Source: Dentipellis sp. KUC8613
Lineage: Eukaryota; Basidiomycota; Agaricomycetes; Russulales; Hericiaceae
NCBI GenBank assembly: GCA_002286715.1
Contig: NSJX01000025.1
Span: forward strand, 28,742 to 92,741
Reading direction: 5' to 3'
DNA length: 64,000 nt
The position numbers were made by a program, and so were the translations under genes. The notes below the pieces were generated by a model. The model saw only the letters and a program-made list of their open reading frames with translations, searched no databases and was not told the origin of the DNA. This document shows, piece by piece, positions 1 to 12,847 of this stretch (position 1 is the first letter of the stretch; the number at the start of each line of letters is the position of its first letter).

Positions 1-1000
1 CACGTTGGCTGGCCGTCGCTGCGCCCCGCGCGCCTTAGCAACGGCCCACAACGCGTGTTCCGCGCCTGTACGCCGTTCCATGCCCCCGTACACCGCTGTT
101 TCCCGCCGCCACACCTCTGCCGCCCTCTCCTGCGCATCCACCGCCCTCTCCCGCGCATCCACCGCCCTCTCCCGCGCATCCACCGCCCTCTCCCGCGCCT
201 CTCTCGCCCTCTGCCACGCCTGTAACCCCCGCGTGGGCCGTCGCTGCACCCCGCGCACCTTGGCAACGGCGCACCACGCCCGTTCCGCGCCCTCTCCCGC
301 ATCTCCCACCCTCTGCCACGCGTCTCCCGCCCTCTTCCACCCCAATAATCGCCTCGTGGGCCGTCCCAGCACGCTCTCTCGCCCTCCCCCATCCTGTCGT
401 GCCCTGCTGCGCCCTCTGTGTACCCCGCCACCCCATCTTACTCCGCGTGGCGGCGCCGTCGCGCATGTCACTCTCTGTGGTGCTGTCTTTGCGCCCCGCC
501 CCGCCCGCCGTGTTGGTGCCTGTGTGCCGTGTTGCTGCGCCACACGCCTTAGCGATGACGCAGGCTATGCGCTGCAGGTCCTCCTGCAGGCCCTCTCACC
601 GGCCCGCGTGCCCTCTCACCGGCTCACCGGCCCTACGACGACTAGCAGCCCCATTCGCTGTGTCGGCGCCCGCGCGTCGTGTCGCTGCACCGCACGCCTT
701 AGCAACGGCGCCAGCTGTGCGCCTGCTCACTACCCCACGCGCCCTCTCACCAGCCGACCTGCGGTCTGGCAGCCTACTGACCATGTCGCCGCCTGGTGCA
801 CTGTTTCGTGTCACACACGCCCTAGCAATGACACAGGTGACGCACGCTCTCGTTGCCCCACCCGTCGTCGTATTGGTGCCTGCGCGCTGCGTCGCTGCTG
901 CGTGTGCCTTAGCAATGGCGTAGGCTACGCGCTACACGCGCTTCCACCACCCTGCAGGCTCTCTGACCACCCCATTTGCCCTCTCATCAGCCCTGCATGG
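1..1000. repeat. C-rich degenerate repeat block
   Basis: A low-complexity, strongly C-rich block. About four copies of a 21-base unit (encoding a TALSRAS-like heptad in one frame) lie in tandem near 118-205. A longer unit of about 30 bases with a core like CGCCTTAGCAACGG recurs in diverged form near 15-44, 240-269, 531-560, 681-710, 803-832 and 891-920. The frame 5-1171 on the + strand stays open for 388 codons, but its protein is only Ala/Arg/Ser/Cys/Pro repeats with no recognisable domain. The opposite strand is also open, as expected from the base composition. I read it as non-coding repeat DNA, not a gene. Confidence 0.6.
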
Positions 1001-1459
1001 TTGTACCCCCTCCCCTCGCCACTGTCGTTCACCTTCGCGGCGATGCTTCACCTTGGCATGAATTTGGTACATAACGTTTGTAGTATCACTCACATCAAAG
1101 CAGGTGAAATCAGGAGATTCAGCAAAGGTCATATAGGAGTTGTTTTAGTTAAATCATGTCAAATCAAATGAAGTGAACTTTTATTTTATTGTGATAAGGA
1201 ATAAAACTATCTGTTTGGGTTATATGAATTTGATTTTGGACAGTGACAACACAAGATGAATCAGACCCTTCTGCTTCAAGTTGCGGGCCCACTCCTCACT
1301 AGTAACATAGATGTAGTAGCTATACAAGGCTATGGATCTGTGAGAAAGTTACATAGCCTATAGTTGCTATGGAGATGGTCACCAATCTCATGTGCCATCA
1401 CATTCCCCCTCCCTTGCACAACACCACTGGACAAGGAAAAAATACACCAGCTCTGATCT

Positions 1460-1688
1460 TGTCCTTGGCCAAGGACAGAGGCCAGTGTTGTTTTTATACA
1501 AAATGACTAATCACTGCAGGTTGTCCTTGGCCAAGGACAGGCCTTTTTGAAAACTTTATAAATCTCATGTGCCTTCACCATCTCTCCTGGGTCAAGGACA
1601 AACAATCTTCATTGGTTTACCTCATGGTGGTCCTTGGCCAAGGACAAGACTTGTCCTCCCACTGCTCTCTTGTCCTTGGCCAAGGACA
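1460..1688. repeat. Cluster of perfect palindromes (GTCCTTGGCCAAGGAC)
   Basis: Four copies of the perfect 16-base palindrome GTCCTTGGCCAAGGAC lie at 1461-1476, 1523-1538, 1630-1645 and 1672-1687. Three of them extend to 18 bases with a flanking T and A. A degenerate copy lies at 1583-1600. A second shared word, ATCTCATGTGCC, occurs at about 1385 and 1563, which points to local duplication. No gene overlaps. The palindromes could be dimer-binding sites, hairpins or the signature of a dispersed repeat; the sequence alone does not decide. Confidence 0.85.
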
Positions 1689-1782
1689 GCAAGAAATGTT
1701 CACTGTCACCACATGTTGTATAAAACATCAATGCCAAGGCTTGAGAGGTTCATAATAACTCAGGAACATCAAGTTAAACAAG

Positions 1783-1841
1783 TGGTGTGCTGGGGAATCG
1801 AACTTGGGGCCTTATGGGAAAAGCTGGAAATGGGACAGCAC
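1783..1841 (-). other. tRNA-3'-end-like segment with CCA
   Basis: Read on the minus strand, GTGCTG (1841-1836) can pair with CAGCAC (1792-1787), and the 3' arm is followed directly by A-CCA (1786-1783). Inside it, AGTTCGATTCC resembles a tRNA T-loop / Pol III B box. At about 59 bases including CCA it is too short for a normal tRNA and I could not fold a D arm and anticodon arm. It may be a processed tRNA relic, part of a SINE, or (on the + strand, beginning TGG) a retroelement primer-binding site. Confidence 0.35.
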
Positions 1842-2384
1842 TGCTTTTGGTCACGCTTAACTTTTGGTCCATGCGTCCTTTCATCTGACGCGCGCGTATT
1901 TTTTTGGCTGTAGATGTGCATATAATAAACGATTACTTATCAGGAATCGTAATTGGCTCTTAAACAAAACCCTTTCTCCTGATGAAGCACCTAGACCTCA
2001 CTGTATCACTCTCTGAAGCTCCTCCATCCCAGCACTGATTATCTACAATAATCTGATTTCCTTCAGTGTATCCTGCACAGTGTATATACCCTTGTGCCCT
2101 CATCCATAGTTCCTTAGACTGTCAATTTTGTCTGTATTATACTGTACCTGGAATACCAGCTGCACTGCACTCTGCACATCATTGGCACTCTCACTTGATT
2201 CTCTATCTCTCATCTTGCTTACCTTATCACTGGTGGTGACCTGGGTGGTTGTTTCACTGGTTCTAGGCCAGTCTTGACAAGATGGCCATAAACCTATGTA
2301 ATTTTTTTCAGATGCAGATTTTGGTGGGCTGCATGATTATTAGAACTGATCATAGATGGATCAGAATCTCATTGTGGAAATATT
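1842..2384. other. Intergenic, downstream of FIG4
   Basis: AT-rich sequence between the repeat block and the 3' end of the minus-strand FIG4 gene. Only short, unsupported frames are present. I see no gene, RNA or repeat here. Confidence 0.6.
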
Positions 2385-5300
2385 CTATAAGAATTTTGTT
2401 ACATTTGATCCAATCCACTTGTCATAATACAAAGTTATTTGAAAGTTGTCCTCAATAGAGTCTCCCACACCCTTCTGAACAAAACTAATCACTGATTCCT
2501 CTATTGTATCAGTATCATCCCATGACATAGAAGAAGAAAGAGTAATATCATGATATTTTTGTAAATCATTTTTGCTAGGACCAAAATTAAGGTCATCCTC
2601 CATGTCCTGGCACTGGTCAATATATCTGTAAAATATGCTCAATTACAATGCATTCAATAGAGTTATAACCCACCTCTGGTATTCCATCTTTTCTTCTCCA
2701 GACACAGAAGGGTTAAGCAACTTTTGAGCCAATACCCCTGTTGAAGACATATCTGTTTCACCATTCCATCCAAAAGTATCTTCAACAGACATTGAAGAGG
2801 TCAATGCTGTTACATGTCTAAATTTTGGTGATGAGTGTACACCCATCCACCTTCTAACACCATCTAGTAATCTGTAATACTATGTGAGTTGGAGACTTAG
2901 TAAACAGGAAGCAATTACCTTGGTGGCTGCATTGATAAGTGTCCATGAGGATGAAAAGGACTTTGATCAAGGTCCTCCAAAGTTTTTCTTTGTTTCAATT
3001 TCAGTAAAAATGCAATGTGCAATCAATTTCACTCACCCTGGAAGCCTGAGTGTGCTGTTCATTGAATAGGCAAAATGCTTTCCTAATGATGTGAATAACA
3101 GAGGTCGATAGTATTCAACCCAAAAGTTTGTTGATCTCTCTAGGAACTTGTCGATGCCCTGATGACACATTTCAAGTGCATAAGCAGATTGCAGGTGTTC
3201 AGAATGATACCAGTTCTGATATCCTCTTCTCTGGATAGACTTTGAAGTATTATAATCACTCTGAATGCCCAAAAATAGATCAATTGCTGCCTGCTTGTCT
3301 GCATCTTGAGACATAATTGTGATCAAATAAAGTGATAATGAATATGATATGAATATACTTGCCCAGCAAAGAGTTGGCATAGAAGCGGCGGAAATTCTCA
3401 ATTATGTCTCGAGAATGACTATTCCAATGAGGCATACGACGATATGTCTCTACCCGATTGACTAAGGCACTGCCTGTGTATTGCATAGCAAGTGCTGAAA
3501 ACAGTGAATCAGTGCTCAAATTTCATTGAAAGGGAAAGCTTACTGTCACCATGATCATGATACATCTCAGTCAACATGTTGACTGCATCAGAATCAAAGG
3601 CCAGATTGGGACTTTCAACAACCCCCAGCACATATAACTGATGGCCCATGGCACGCTTTCCGAATACAAATTGAGCAGCATTTGTACGATCAAGGCAGTC
3701 AACACAATTTGTTCGGCAGACACCATTTTGCAGTAGTATGGTGTCCCGCCATTTGACACTATCATTTCAGTATTAATTATGGTATATTTAACGAAGATGA
3801 TAATACTTACTCAGCAGCATTGTGCAGATAATGTGAGTATGGCTCAGGCCCAGAGTGAAAGAAGCCTGTCATCTGAATTGACTCTTCAGCAAGATCTTCT
3901 AGATAGCTAATCACATCCTGGGTTTTCCTATACATACGTGAGTTTACTGGCCAGGAGGATATTAGAGGAACCTACTCCTTGTAAGCACGAGACATATCCC
4001 ACGCCCGGTACACCATCTTCTTCTCAAGTGGAAGGAACTGGTTGAGATATTCCACACACCGGGTGTACTCATCCAGCAATTTGGACTCTCGAGGTTGTGG
4101 TTCACGCCTCTTGATTAAGTTCAGAATCATTATGGGTGCACCGTACCGCTTGAAGAGATCATCGAAATGTCTTGATGCTGCAGTGTAAAATGGGTCTATG
4201 ACACTGACTGCGCCACAATCAGTGGAAACCTTAACAGCAGCAGCTCAAAGCTTACTTTCAATGGGTGGCTTTGGACTCATACTGTTGAGTTCCTGTGTCC
4301 AATAGATAGGTATACTACCGCGATACTATAGAAGTAATGAGTCCAACATACTCCGATTATGCTGCCTAATCATCGCACCTGAACATAGCTTGTATAATTT
4401 GGATTGAGCCTATACTTCATTCCTTCCCCGTCGTGCCGTTGCTGAGAAGGATAATAGAACGGGGTTGTCAAAGCCTCCGAGACAATTTGCTCTGTCTCAA
4501 CTTCATTTGCAACATTGCCCTAGTCGAACATGAGTACGGCGCACAGGACATTACGACGAGGCATACCTCATCATTGACCCCTCGTTTGAGATAACGAGCA
4601 CCCGCATAATGGCGCGATCGTCTCGCTATTAGTGTGACATAAACAACACGACCGAGAACAGTTAACTCTATGCATCATTCAGCAAAGCGCAGTATATTGT
4701 TCTTATCGACATACTGGCTTGGTCAACATGCCCGTGTACAAGTGGCAAAATCCAATGCCCTTTGATAGGAGCCATGTCCCTGTCTTTGAATGCAGCAAGA
4801 TACAGATGATAGTTCCATGCATATCTGTCGTTAAAGAGCCACTGCTCGTTCGTCAGATGATTCCGGGACGTCATGTTACTCTGAAGTGTTGAAGTCAGGT
4901 CGTACGTGTAGCTGACAGGATGTCAACAACATGAACATATCGTACGATGAACCGCATACCTGAAGTAGAAATTCTTCGACATATCTACTTGCTTGAAAAC
5001 ACCCATCAGTCGCTGCTCTTCGCTCGGCCGATCAATCTTGTGTGTTGGGCAAACAGGAATTATTTCTGTGTTCTCGCAGTGGTAGATATAATGGCCACCC
5101 AATAGAGCAACAACGGATCGCTTAGTGACGAGAATCATGTACCAGCCAGCTGTGAACCGGATAAAGCCTACAAAGACAAGTCAACGTAGTTACGACCGAG
5201 CCAAGCATATTTTCACTCACCAACAATGCCGAAGAAGGTTTTCGCTTTTCCCAGCCCGCCCGATGACTTGTTCCCATCCTCTAACATCTTGAGCATGGCT

Positions 5301-5596
5301 GTCATTTGTCTGCCGGTATACGTTGCCTCATCCTCTACCACATTCAACTCCTCCTGCGACGTACGATCGACTTTGACGATACGGTGAAGGGTATCGGAAG
5401 CATTTGAAGCGACGACATAGAAACGGTTTCGATTCTCATACAGAATAAACTTATTGAAGTCAAGCGCGTGCCGAAAGGAAGGGTATTTCGTAGCACCAGG
5501 CGAGATGGTAACCTTCGACGACGGATGTAGAATGGTAGGGTTGAGAGCTACTTCCGGATCTTGGGAGGTGATTGTCATAGTAGACGGATCTGCCAT
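2385..5596 (-). CDS. FIG4: Polyphosphoinositide phosphatase FIG4 (Sac domain)
   Basis: A Sac-family phosphatase that removes the 5-phosphate of PI(3,5)P2 on vacuolar/endosomal membranes, in complex with Vac14 and Fab1 in yeast and animals (family knowledge). The spliced sequence shows the Sac N-terminal pattern ([17 protein letters not shown], then [11 protein letters not shown]), [20 protein letters not shown], and the catalytic CX5RT motif CVDCLDRT at 3706-3683. [20 protein letters not shown] follows it and is more typical of Fig4 than of Sac1. No C-terminal membrane anchor is seen, as expected for Fig4. Many short introns split it; the last exon ends in VTKFL and a stop at 2385-2387. I chose the Met at 5596 (MADPS). 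An in-frame Met at 5713 would add 39 residues with a hydrophobic stretch and cannot be excluded. Confidence 0.9.
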
Positions 5597-5817
5597 GAAT
5601 ACGGTATGTGACGCGAATAACAGACAGAGTTTGAGATGGTATGGTATAAGGAGACCAAGTTCTGGTAGTGCCACCTCGGCGCAATTAATTTTACGTAACA
5701 GGGATTTCATCATCTAAGTACCACAAACCTTCCCCGAGTCCGAACTCTACTAGTAGTGCCAGCCTTCGACGGCCCTTCGTAGTGTTCGTCTAGCAAGTCC
5801 CGAACCAAATTTCCTTC
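5597..5817. promoter_or_regulatory. Divergent FIG4/HEATR5 promoter region
   Basis: At most 221 bases separate the two divergent start codons (104 if FIG4 starts at 5713), so both 5' leaders and promoters must be packed here. I see no clear TATA box. The two products both act in endosome/vacuole membrane traffic. Confidence 0.5.
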
Positions 5818-8800
5818 ATGGATCAACCAATACAGTTCTCGGTCTCGGATGCAACAATTGATGAGGTGCGTGAAATCACAATTGGAACGTCTTGGAGGCT
5901 AACGTCTTTTTCGCCCGTAGTCGAGGCTCTCTGGGGATGACGGGGAGGTATACATATTTCAATGGCTCTCCTCAGCGACACACCATCTCCACTCGGCTCC
6001 ACCCGTGCGTTGAATCGTATCGCTGTCCTTCCCTCTCTGACGTTGCTTTCAGGAAGACATCAAACATATACAGCATGGATTGGAAACCACTTTCCTGAAG
6101 ATTCTTACCTCTGGCAGTCCGTATCCGCCACCGGGCCGCCCGCTGCGGAATCTAGTCGCGCAGGCATTTATGATCCTGTACAGCCGAGGAAATTCGAAGA
6201 CGCTATTTGATACCATCCTCGCGTTAATGAAGGTGGTTGGTGACTTCAAGGCTGGCTCTGACAAAGACCGTCAGAAAATGTGCCATCTTTCTATACACCG
6301 CGTATTCTTAGCAACTCTAACTTCTGTTATTCTAGCGCTTCGCTGTATTGTCTGGGTCAATTGATGGAAAGTTACGGCGGCCAGGTTCGTCTTTCTGTCA
6401 TGTCATTGGATACATTCTCAATTTGGCCAATATTAGGTTATGTCCTTTATGGCTGAAATTGCTACTGCCACAGTCAAATTAAACAGATCTTCAAGCGTAC
6501 GTAAGGCTTTTGTGTTGGTTCCTTTTTTGTTTTCTCAGACCCCTCGGTATAGTCCATTGTTGTTCGCTACCATGCCATCGTTGCCCTCCGCAAATCGATA
6601 TGCAGTGCCCGACGAGCATTGACTGATGTCGTTGCCAAAGATGTTATCAAGCAGATGAAGTCTGCTCTCAATGATCGAAGCCTACCCATTCGACGTGCAG
6701 CATCTGAGGTTCGATATGCTATTTCTTTGTCTGTGACTATTTTGACGCGTTCACAGCTGCTGGTAGCTTTGTACCCGCTGGCCGGCCAAGATTGGACTTC
6801 GTCTGAGATAGAGTCCGTCGTTAGCCTTTGCACCCGTAGCCTTGATAGCGCGGACCAAGTCACGCGCCACTCCCTTGCGCAGCTCGTTGCGAAGGTCCTC
6901 TCGTCAAGTCAGGTTGAGCTTCCGGCTCCTTCCGCGGACAGTGGCAAGAAGACAAAGAAAGACGAAGATGAAGATAATGATCCTGCACCCACCATTCCTC
7001 CTGTTGGGGAAACGAAGACCATCCTTTCCCAAGCAGAGATGCTGACACAATTATCTTCTGCTTTCAATAAACCCCACGCATCTCACCGAACTCGCGTCGG
7101 TATTTTCGATTTTTACACTGCCCTGCTGACGATGCTTGGGCCATCTTTCATAGAAGCAAACTACAATACTATCATCAACCATTTCATGACTGAAATTGTG
7201 GCGAATCATAGGAATTCTGCGACTCGATATGACATCTTGTTTCTTCGAAGACTTATGAACATTGTTCTCCGAGAATTAATTGGTGTCCGGATGCTCAGTG
7301 AACAAGCTCAGATTGGAGCCATCCAGGAACTGTCTAACTCTTATCTGAAGCGATGGCCAGCTCTCCTCCACGGACAAGTTGCGCCAAGTCCGCTGGTTCT
7401 AGCAGTTGTTCTGAAGGAAGTTGCCGGCTTGCTTCAACAACTTGGTAATGCCCCTCCTCTAGTGCAGGTATGTCTTCGTTTGGGAGCACCCCGACCAGAT
7501 CGAGTTTACTCACAAAAGATAGGATGCTCTTGCGGAGCCACTTGTCACCCTTCTCGAACACCCCAGCCATACTGTTCGGGTCCACGCTTGTTGGGCATTG
7601 CGCGTGTTTTGTGTTTCATCTCCTTTGCGGCTTCCGAAGATGACCTTCAATGTTTTAGAGCTTTTGCAGCGTGACATTGGGCTCCTAACAACGCAAACGA
7701 CTTCGACCGATGCAGGCGCTCGCGCCCTGGGTCACGCATACGGACTAGCGGCTCTGATAACGGTTGTCCGAGAAAAACCGCTGTATGTCTCATATGACAT
7801 CAGTGCCAAAGTCCTAGATATGGCGATACAACTCCTCAAGCGCGCAGGAGACCATGACGTTCAAATTGCAGGGATTGAAGTCGAGGTAGCCTGGACTTGC
7901 ATTGCTTCGCTGATGACTCTCGGTCCCAACTTCGTACGGGCCCATCTCCCTCAGCTCCTTGTACTATGGCGGAATGCACTCCCAAAACCAACTAGCAAGG
8001 ACACCTCCCATGGTAACGGACGCACCAAATCTGAATGGATGTTCCTTACCCACCTTCGGGAAAGTGCCATGGGTGCCATCCTATGCTTCCTCCGCCACAA
8101 CTCCCCGACGCTCGTCACCCTGGATGTTGCCCGCCGTATTGCGACTATGCTTAGCAACGCATTTTTGTTCGTGAACGCTCTGTCTTCGCAACATACGGAA
8201 GAACCAGCTACACCAGGCACCGACGTTGGGTCGAATGAACCATCTCTCCGCACCAGGGAAAGTCTACTTCGACGTCGCATCTATCAATGTTTCACTATTC
8301 TTGGAGTCGGCAGCGTGCCTGAAAGCACTCAAGTAGCCCTTATTCAATCTGTGATCTCACTGGTAGCCAGCCCAGATGGCTTTGCAGGATCGACTGTGCA
8401 GGCAGCGATAACATCTTCTTCAGGGTCATTCGTATCCCTCTGGCAATCCTTTGATGGCTACGCGTATGGCGTTACGGCTAACCCTGTGGGAGAAAATTCC
8501 GATTCCGATGATCCCATACTCGCAAAAGATCGCTTGAACCGTGATTCTATAGATGCGTCCATCGACGAAATGGTACGTTCTTCATCTATCTTCGTTAGGT
8601 GTAGAATTTGCTGACTGGAAATTGATCACAGTTGCGTATGCCTGTTCTCCAATCATGCGAGTACGACACCCTCGCCATCTGTCAAGTTCAGTCATCTGCT
8701 CCTGAAGGATACTGGCAGGAAAGCCCACCTCCCGTGACAGCCGCGGTGGATGCCGCACTTCAATTATTTTCGTCCCTATTGCCTCACCAGGAGCTTTCAG

Positions 8801-11800
8801 CTGCCTCTCGTCTACTGTCTCAACTTTTTGAGTCCGCCCGATCCACCAAATTTGACAAGAATGTTGGTCGCAAAGCTGCTGCATCCGTGAATGCTACCAT
8901 GGCAATTTTGTTGGCGCTTCGTCACGTATCTGTTTTGTCTTCCCGCCAAGTTCGCGACGTCTTTGGAAGCCCTCAAATAACCACTACTTTGTCGAGTTTC
9001 TTGAAGGTCAGTGGCAAGGTATTTGTTATCCGTATTGTACTGATCGCTAGATCATAGGATGCTCTTGTTGATGGAGACCCAGTCCTTCGCTTAGCAAGTA
9101 GTGAGGCGCTAGGCCGTTTGGCAGGCTTAGCCGACAGTGTGTTTCTGGCTAACCAAATGAAATCCCTTGTCGATCAAGTTGTCAACAACCGAGATCCTTC
9201 AGGGCGTGCTGGCTGTGCTCTGGCTTTGGGCGCCATTTTCGAGCATGTAGGCAGTCTTGCCGCGGGACCGCTTTTGAAAACCACTGTCAATATTCTTATG
9301 TCGCTAAGCAAAGATGCCCATCCGATGGTTCACTTTTGGTCATTGCACTCTTTGTCTCGCGTTATCAATGCTGCAAGCTTGACGTACGCGCCTTACGTGG
9401 GTGCCACCCTTGGCATGTTATCCAATATATACATGCTAGAGTCGCACGAACCAGAGGGCGGGTCACAGGCGAATGCGAATGCGAAAGGAGACTTGCCCGC
9501 TTACCAGGTTGCCTGCCGCATCATCGACTCGGTGATAACTATCCTTGGCCCCGATATCCAAGAATCGACAAGGACGCGGTCTCTCATACTTGATCTCGTT
9601 CACCAGTTCATGAATGAGGACGATGAGGGCATACAGGTAGAAGCAATCAAATGCATTCAGCACGTCCTGATGTTCGCTCCTGAGCATGTACCGATTCCGC
9701 AGCTTGTCGATCAGTTCCGGACACATCTCAATTCCTCCCGAAGGCCACTGAAGCTCGCATCAATCAACGCTCTCTATCAGCTGGTGCAAAAGGACGCTCT
9801 CCTCGTTTCCAAGATTGGCGGGGACAGACTGGTTGAAGAACTCTTTGCGATGCTAGATGGCGATTCTTCTATCGAAGGCGTGCGCAAAGTTATCCTGAGC
9901 TGGCTCCATCAGACAGTCGTCTATAATGCCTCAGCTTGGATTGATCTCTGTCAAAAAATCATGTCTAGAACCAATGCTTCACAGCAAGCTGCAGATGCCA
10001 GTGTCAAGTCTGGCTCCGGATTTGATGACGAGGGCGAATCCCTGAACATAGATGCAGCTAATGATGGCAGTACAACTGGTCCCACCCGCCTGACCTCACG
10101 TTGGAGGACCCAACTTTTCGCTTTACAATGTTTGCATGATATATGCACCATCGTTGCAACATCCGGGCGTAAAGAGCAACTAGATCTGGTCTTGGCCCGT
10201 AAACTTGGATTACCGGCTTCCAATATGCTCGTCTCCCGTGTGCCCGATCTCATAAAAATGGCATTTACTGCATCTACAGCACACGTGACGGAAATACGGC
10301 TCGAGGGCTTGGTGGTTCTGCGCGACGTGATCGAGGTGCTGTACCTATGGTGACTTAGTTTTTTGCCCTAGCATCTGACCACACTTTACTTAGATATTTG
10401 CGAAGACACCAGATCCCGACTACGAAGATGCGCTTTTGTTAGAGCAATATCAAGCACCTATTACCGCAGCTCTGACTCCCGCATTCACGTCGGACTCGAC
10501 TCCAGAAATTTTGGCTTCTGCAATTGGTGCCTGTGCTATATTCGTTGGCTGTGGCATCGTTAAAGATGTGAGCAGAATGGGCCGCATACTAAAGCTATTG
10601 ACATCCGCTCTCGAGCAATGCAAAGGTCAGGCAACCTGTCTTGTATGCTGATCGAATTCTTACATTATTAGTAGCTTCTGGAATGCTGTCACTAGGAGAT
10701 GCCGCTGAAGGCAGCCCAAATGCTTCCGCAATGCTTCGCATTGCAACTCTGTCAGCTTGGGCCGAGCTTGCCTGTGCCTGTATAGGTCAGCCATACCTCA
10801 AAGAAGTCGTCAATCCTTACAGGGGAACGTTGGCCTCGCTCTGGGTTGCAGCACTTCGCGACTACGCCAGTATACGAATTGGTTCGGAGGTCATTCAAGA
10901 TGCTTCATCTGTTCCTCTAGACCTCGCGTACGCCAGTCTCGGGAAGGATATCTTGATACCAGTGAGATCCAGCAGGAAGAATCGCATTTCACTGCACTGA
11001 CACCTAACAATGAATCAACAGTATTACGTTGATGCCTGGCCAGTGATCCTACAAGCGATTGCCATAGCAATGGAGGCTCAAGATCCTTTCATTCGAGGAG
11101 CAATAGACGGTATTGAAACCCGCGACGGTCAGAGCATCAATGGAACGAGTTCAAATTCACGCAAAGAACCCGCAGCTTTGTTTTTTGTTATCTTTGGGCT
11201 GATCTACGAAGCGCTCTCCTCGACGTCCGAGTCCACGACCACAGGTCGCAATAATCTGTCATTAATTGCCCTACGAACGATGAGAAGCATTATCCGGCCT
11301 GAATATGCGGGGCAGGCGTTGCTGGAACCCACTATTTTCGATGAACTGATGAACCTTTGGTATCGCATGGCCATGACGGAACCCGCTCTTGTGCAAATTC
11401 AGCTAGTCGAGACAATTGCAGTATTCGCAAGTACACAAAGCGCCCAGAGTGGGAAAGCAGAAGAGCCGAGGTATGTCTGCGTGCGTTCTGTCCGTTGCAT
11501 ATCTATTAATGACTGGAAGCTACCTACGAAGTTTTTCATCTCCCAAAGGGCAATGCTTGCGAGTTTGTGCATTCATTCTGAAGAATGCGATTCCAGGCCC
11601 AACCGGAACTTTCATGCGTGCGTCTATCAGTGTTACTTTCGTCCTCCGGTCTGACATAGCCATGTTTTGAAGACGACGATGTCGCTGAACGTACATCCCT
11701 CCTGAAAGCCTCATTTGATGCATTCCTCACTATTGCTAGCTCGTTCAATTATGAGATACAGGAAGAGGCCAGAGCAGTAGCTATTTCGCTATATAGTGGT

Positions 11801-12847
11801 AAGTAGTCGGAAATCGTGTCCGACATGACGATCGTACAAATGGTTTCACAGAGTTACTCAAGGATGAGACATCCGAAAATGACTACGCCGGCCCGACGTT
11901 GCCATCGCTCGTAGCTCTGGCCTCTCGGTCACTGGACAAAGTGGACACTGCGTTCTGCCAGTTGATACATGGCCTCTTATCTGCGTGCCTTTTAAATATT
12001 GATGAAATGAAGTAAGTCACGAACACCTCTCAACCAGTTGTCCTTCTGATTCGCGTGTGTGCTCAATACAGAGGCCGACAAGGCGCGATTGCTACCAGGA
12101 AGACTAAAAACAACCTTCTCGCAGCAGCGCTCGTCCTTACTATGATTCCACCGACTGTTAAAGTGGGCAAAGCTGTCATTGACCGTTGCTGCTTGTTGAT
12201 TTCCGAGAAACTCGGCGAAGCCGACGACGTACGTGTCCTATTCGTCCTTAGGCACGAAGCCAGCAGTTACTCATGACCCTTCCGACCCAGATGGCACTGA
12301 CCGCGGCGCACTGCGCGAAAACTATCATCGCTGCATCTGTGTCCGGGAATCCAGTGCTTCGACAGTGTTCAAGGCTGCTCTTGCCTGGAATGGTGGAGTA
12401 CGTCGCCAAGGTGGCAGCACAGCAGGGCGACGGTACATCTGGACAAGATCACCTCATAGCCCTCGGCGAAGTTCTTAAAGCCTTTGCTAGCCTCTTCATC
12501 TCTACTGCGGAAGACTTGCGTATGCTTTCTTTCCTGCCCGACGTCACTGCCTGTCACTCATGTGCTGCTATATTCTAGGCGTTCGTGTGCTTGGCATTCT
12601 CTTACCCGTCATGACGCTTCTTCTTGACCCGACTCAAGAAAACCCATCATCGTTGCACTCCCAGGCGCTCCACCAGCTACTCTCTTTTGCATCGGCGTCG
12701 CCCTCCGCCTTCAAGGATGCAACCGCGAAACTTGATACCCCTACGCGTGAGCGTCTCGAGGCCTCTGTGCGGCAGGCGCTGAGTGCCAGGGCGCCAAACA
12801 CCAACCAGTCATCGAACAAGCCCCAAATCTCTCTCCGCTCTTTCTAA
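5818..12847 (+). CDS. LAA1: HEATR5/Laa1-type giant HEAT-repeat protein
   Basis: A large all-helical HEAT-repeat protein. Laa1 in yeast and HEATR5/p200 in animals bind the AP-1 clathrin adaptor and help localise it to trans-Golgi/endosome membranes (family knowledge). Joining exons gives about 2,000 residues, the usual size. Family-like segments are ASLYCLGQLMESYGG, KQMKSALNDRSLPIRRAASE, LFVNAL, AGCALALGAIFEHVGSLAAG and PMVHFWSLHSLSRVINAA. Many introns of about 55 bases interrupt it, including one at 5866-5920 followed by a 27-base exon (5921-5947). An acidic/lysine-rich linker (near 6930-7000) and a Ser/Gly/Asp-rich linker (near 9970-10080) lie between helical blocks. The stop follows SLRSF at 12847. 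The 3' exons are short and individual splice sites there are less certain. Confidence 0.85.

Noticed and set aside
5..1171. 388-codon open frame as a gene
   Set aside because: The product is only repeats of Ala/Ser/Arg/Cys/Pro; the other strand is open as well, and the DNA is visibly repetitive.
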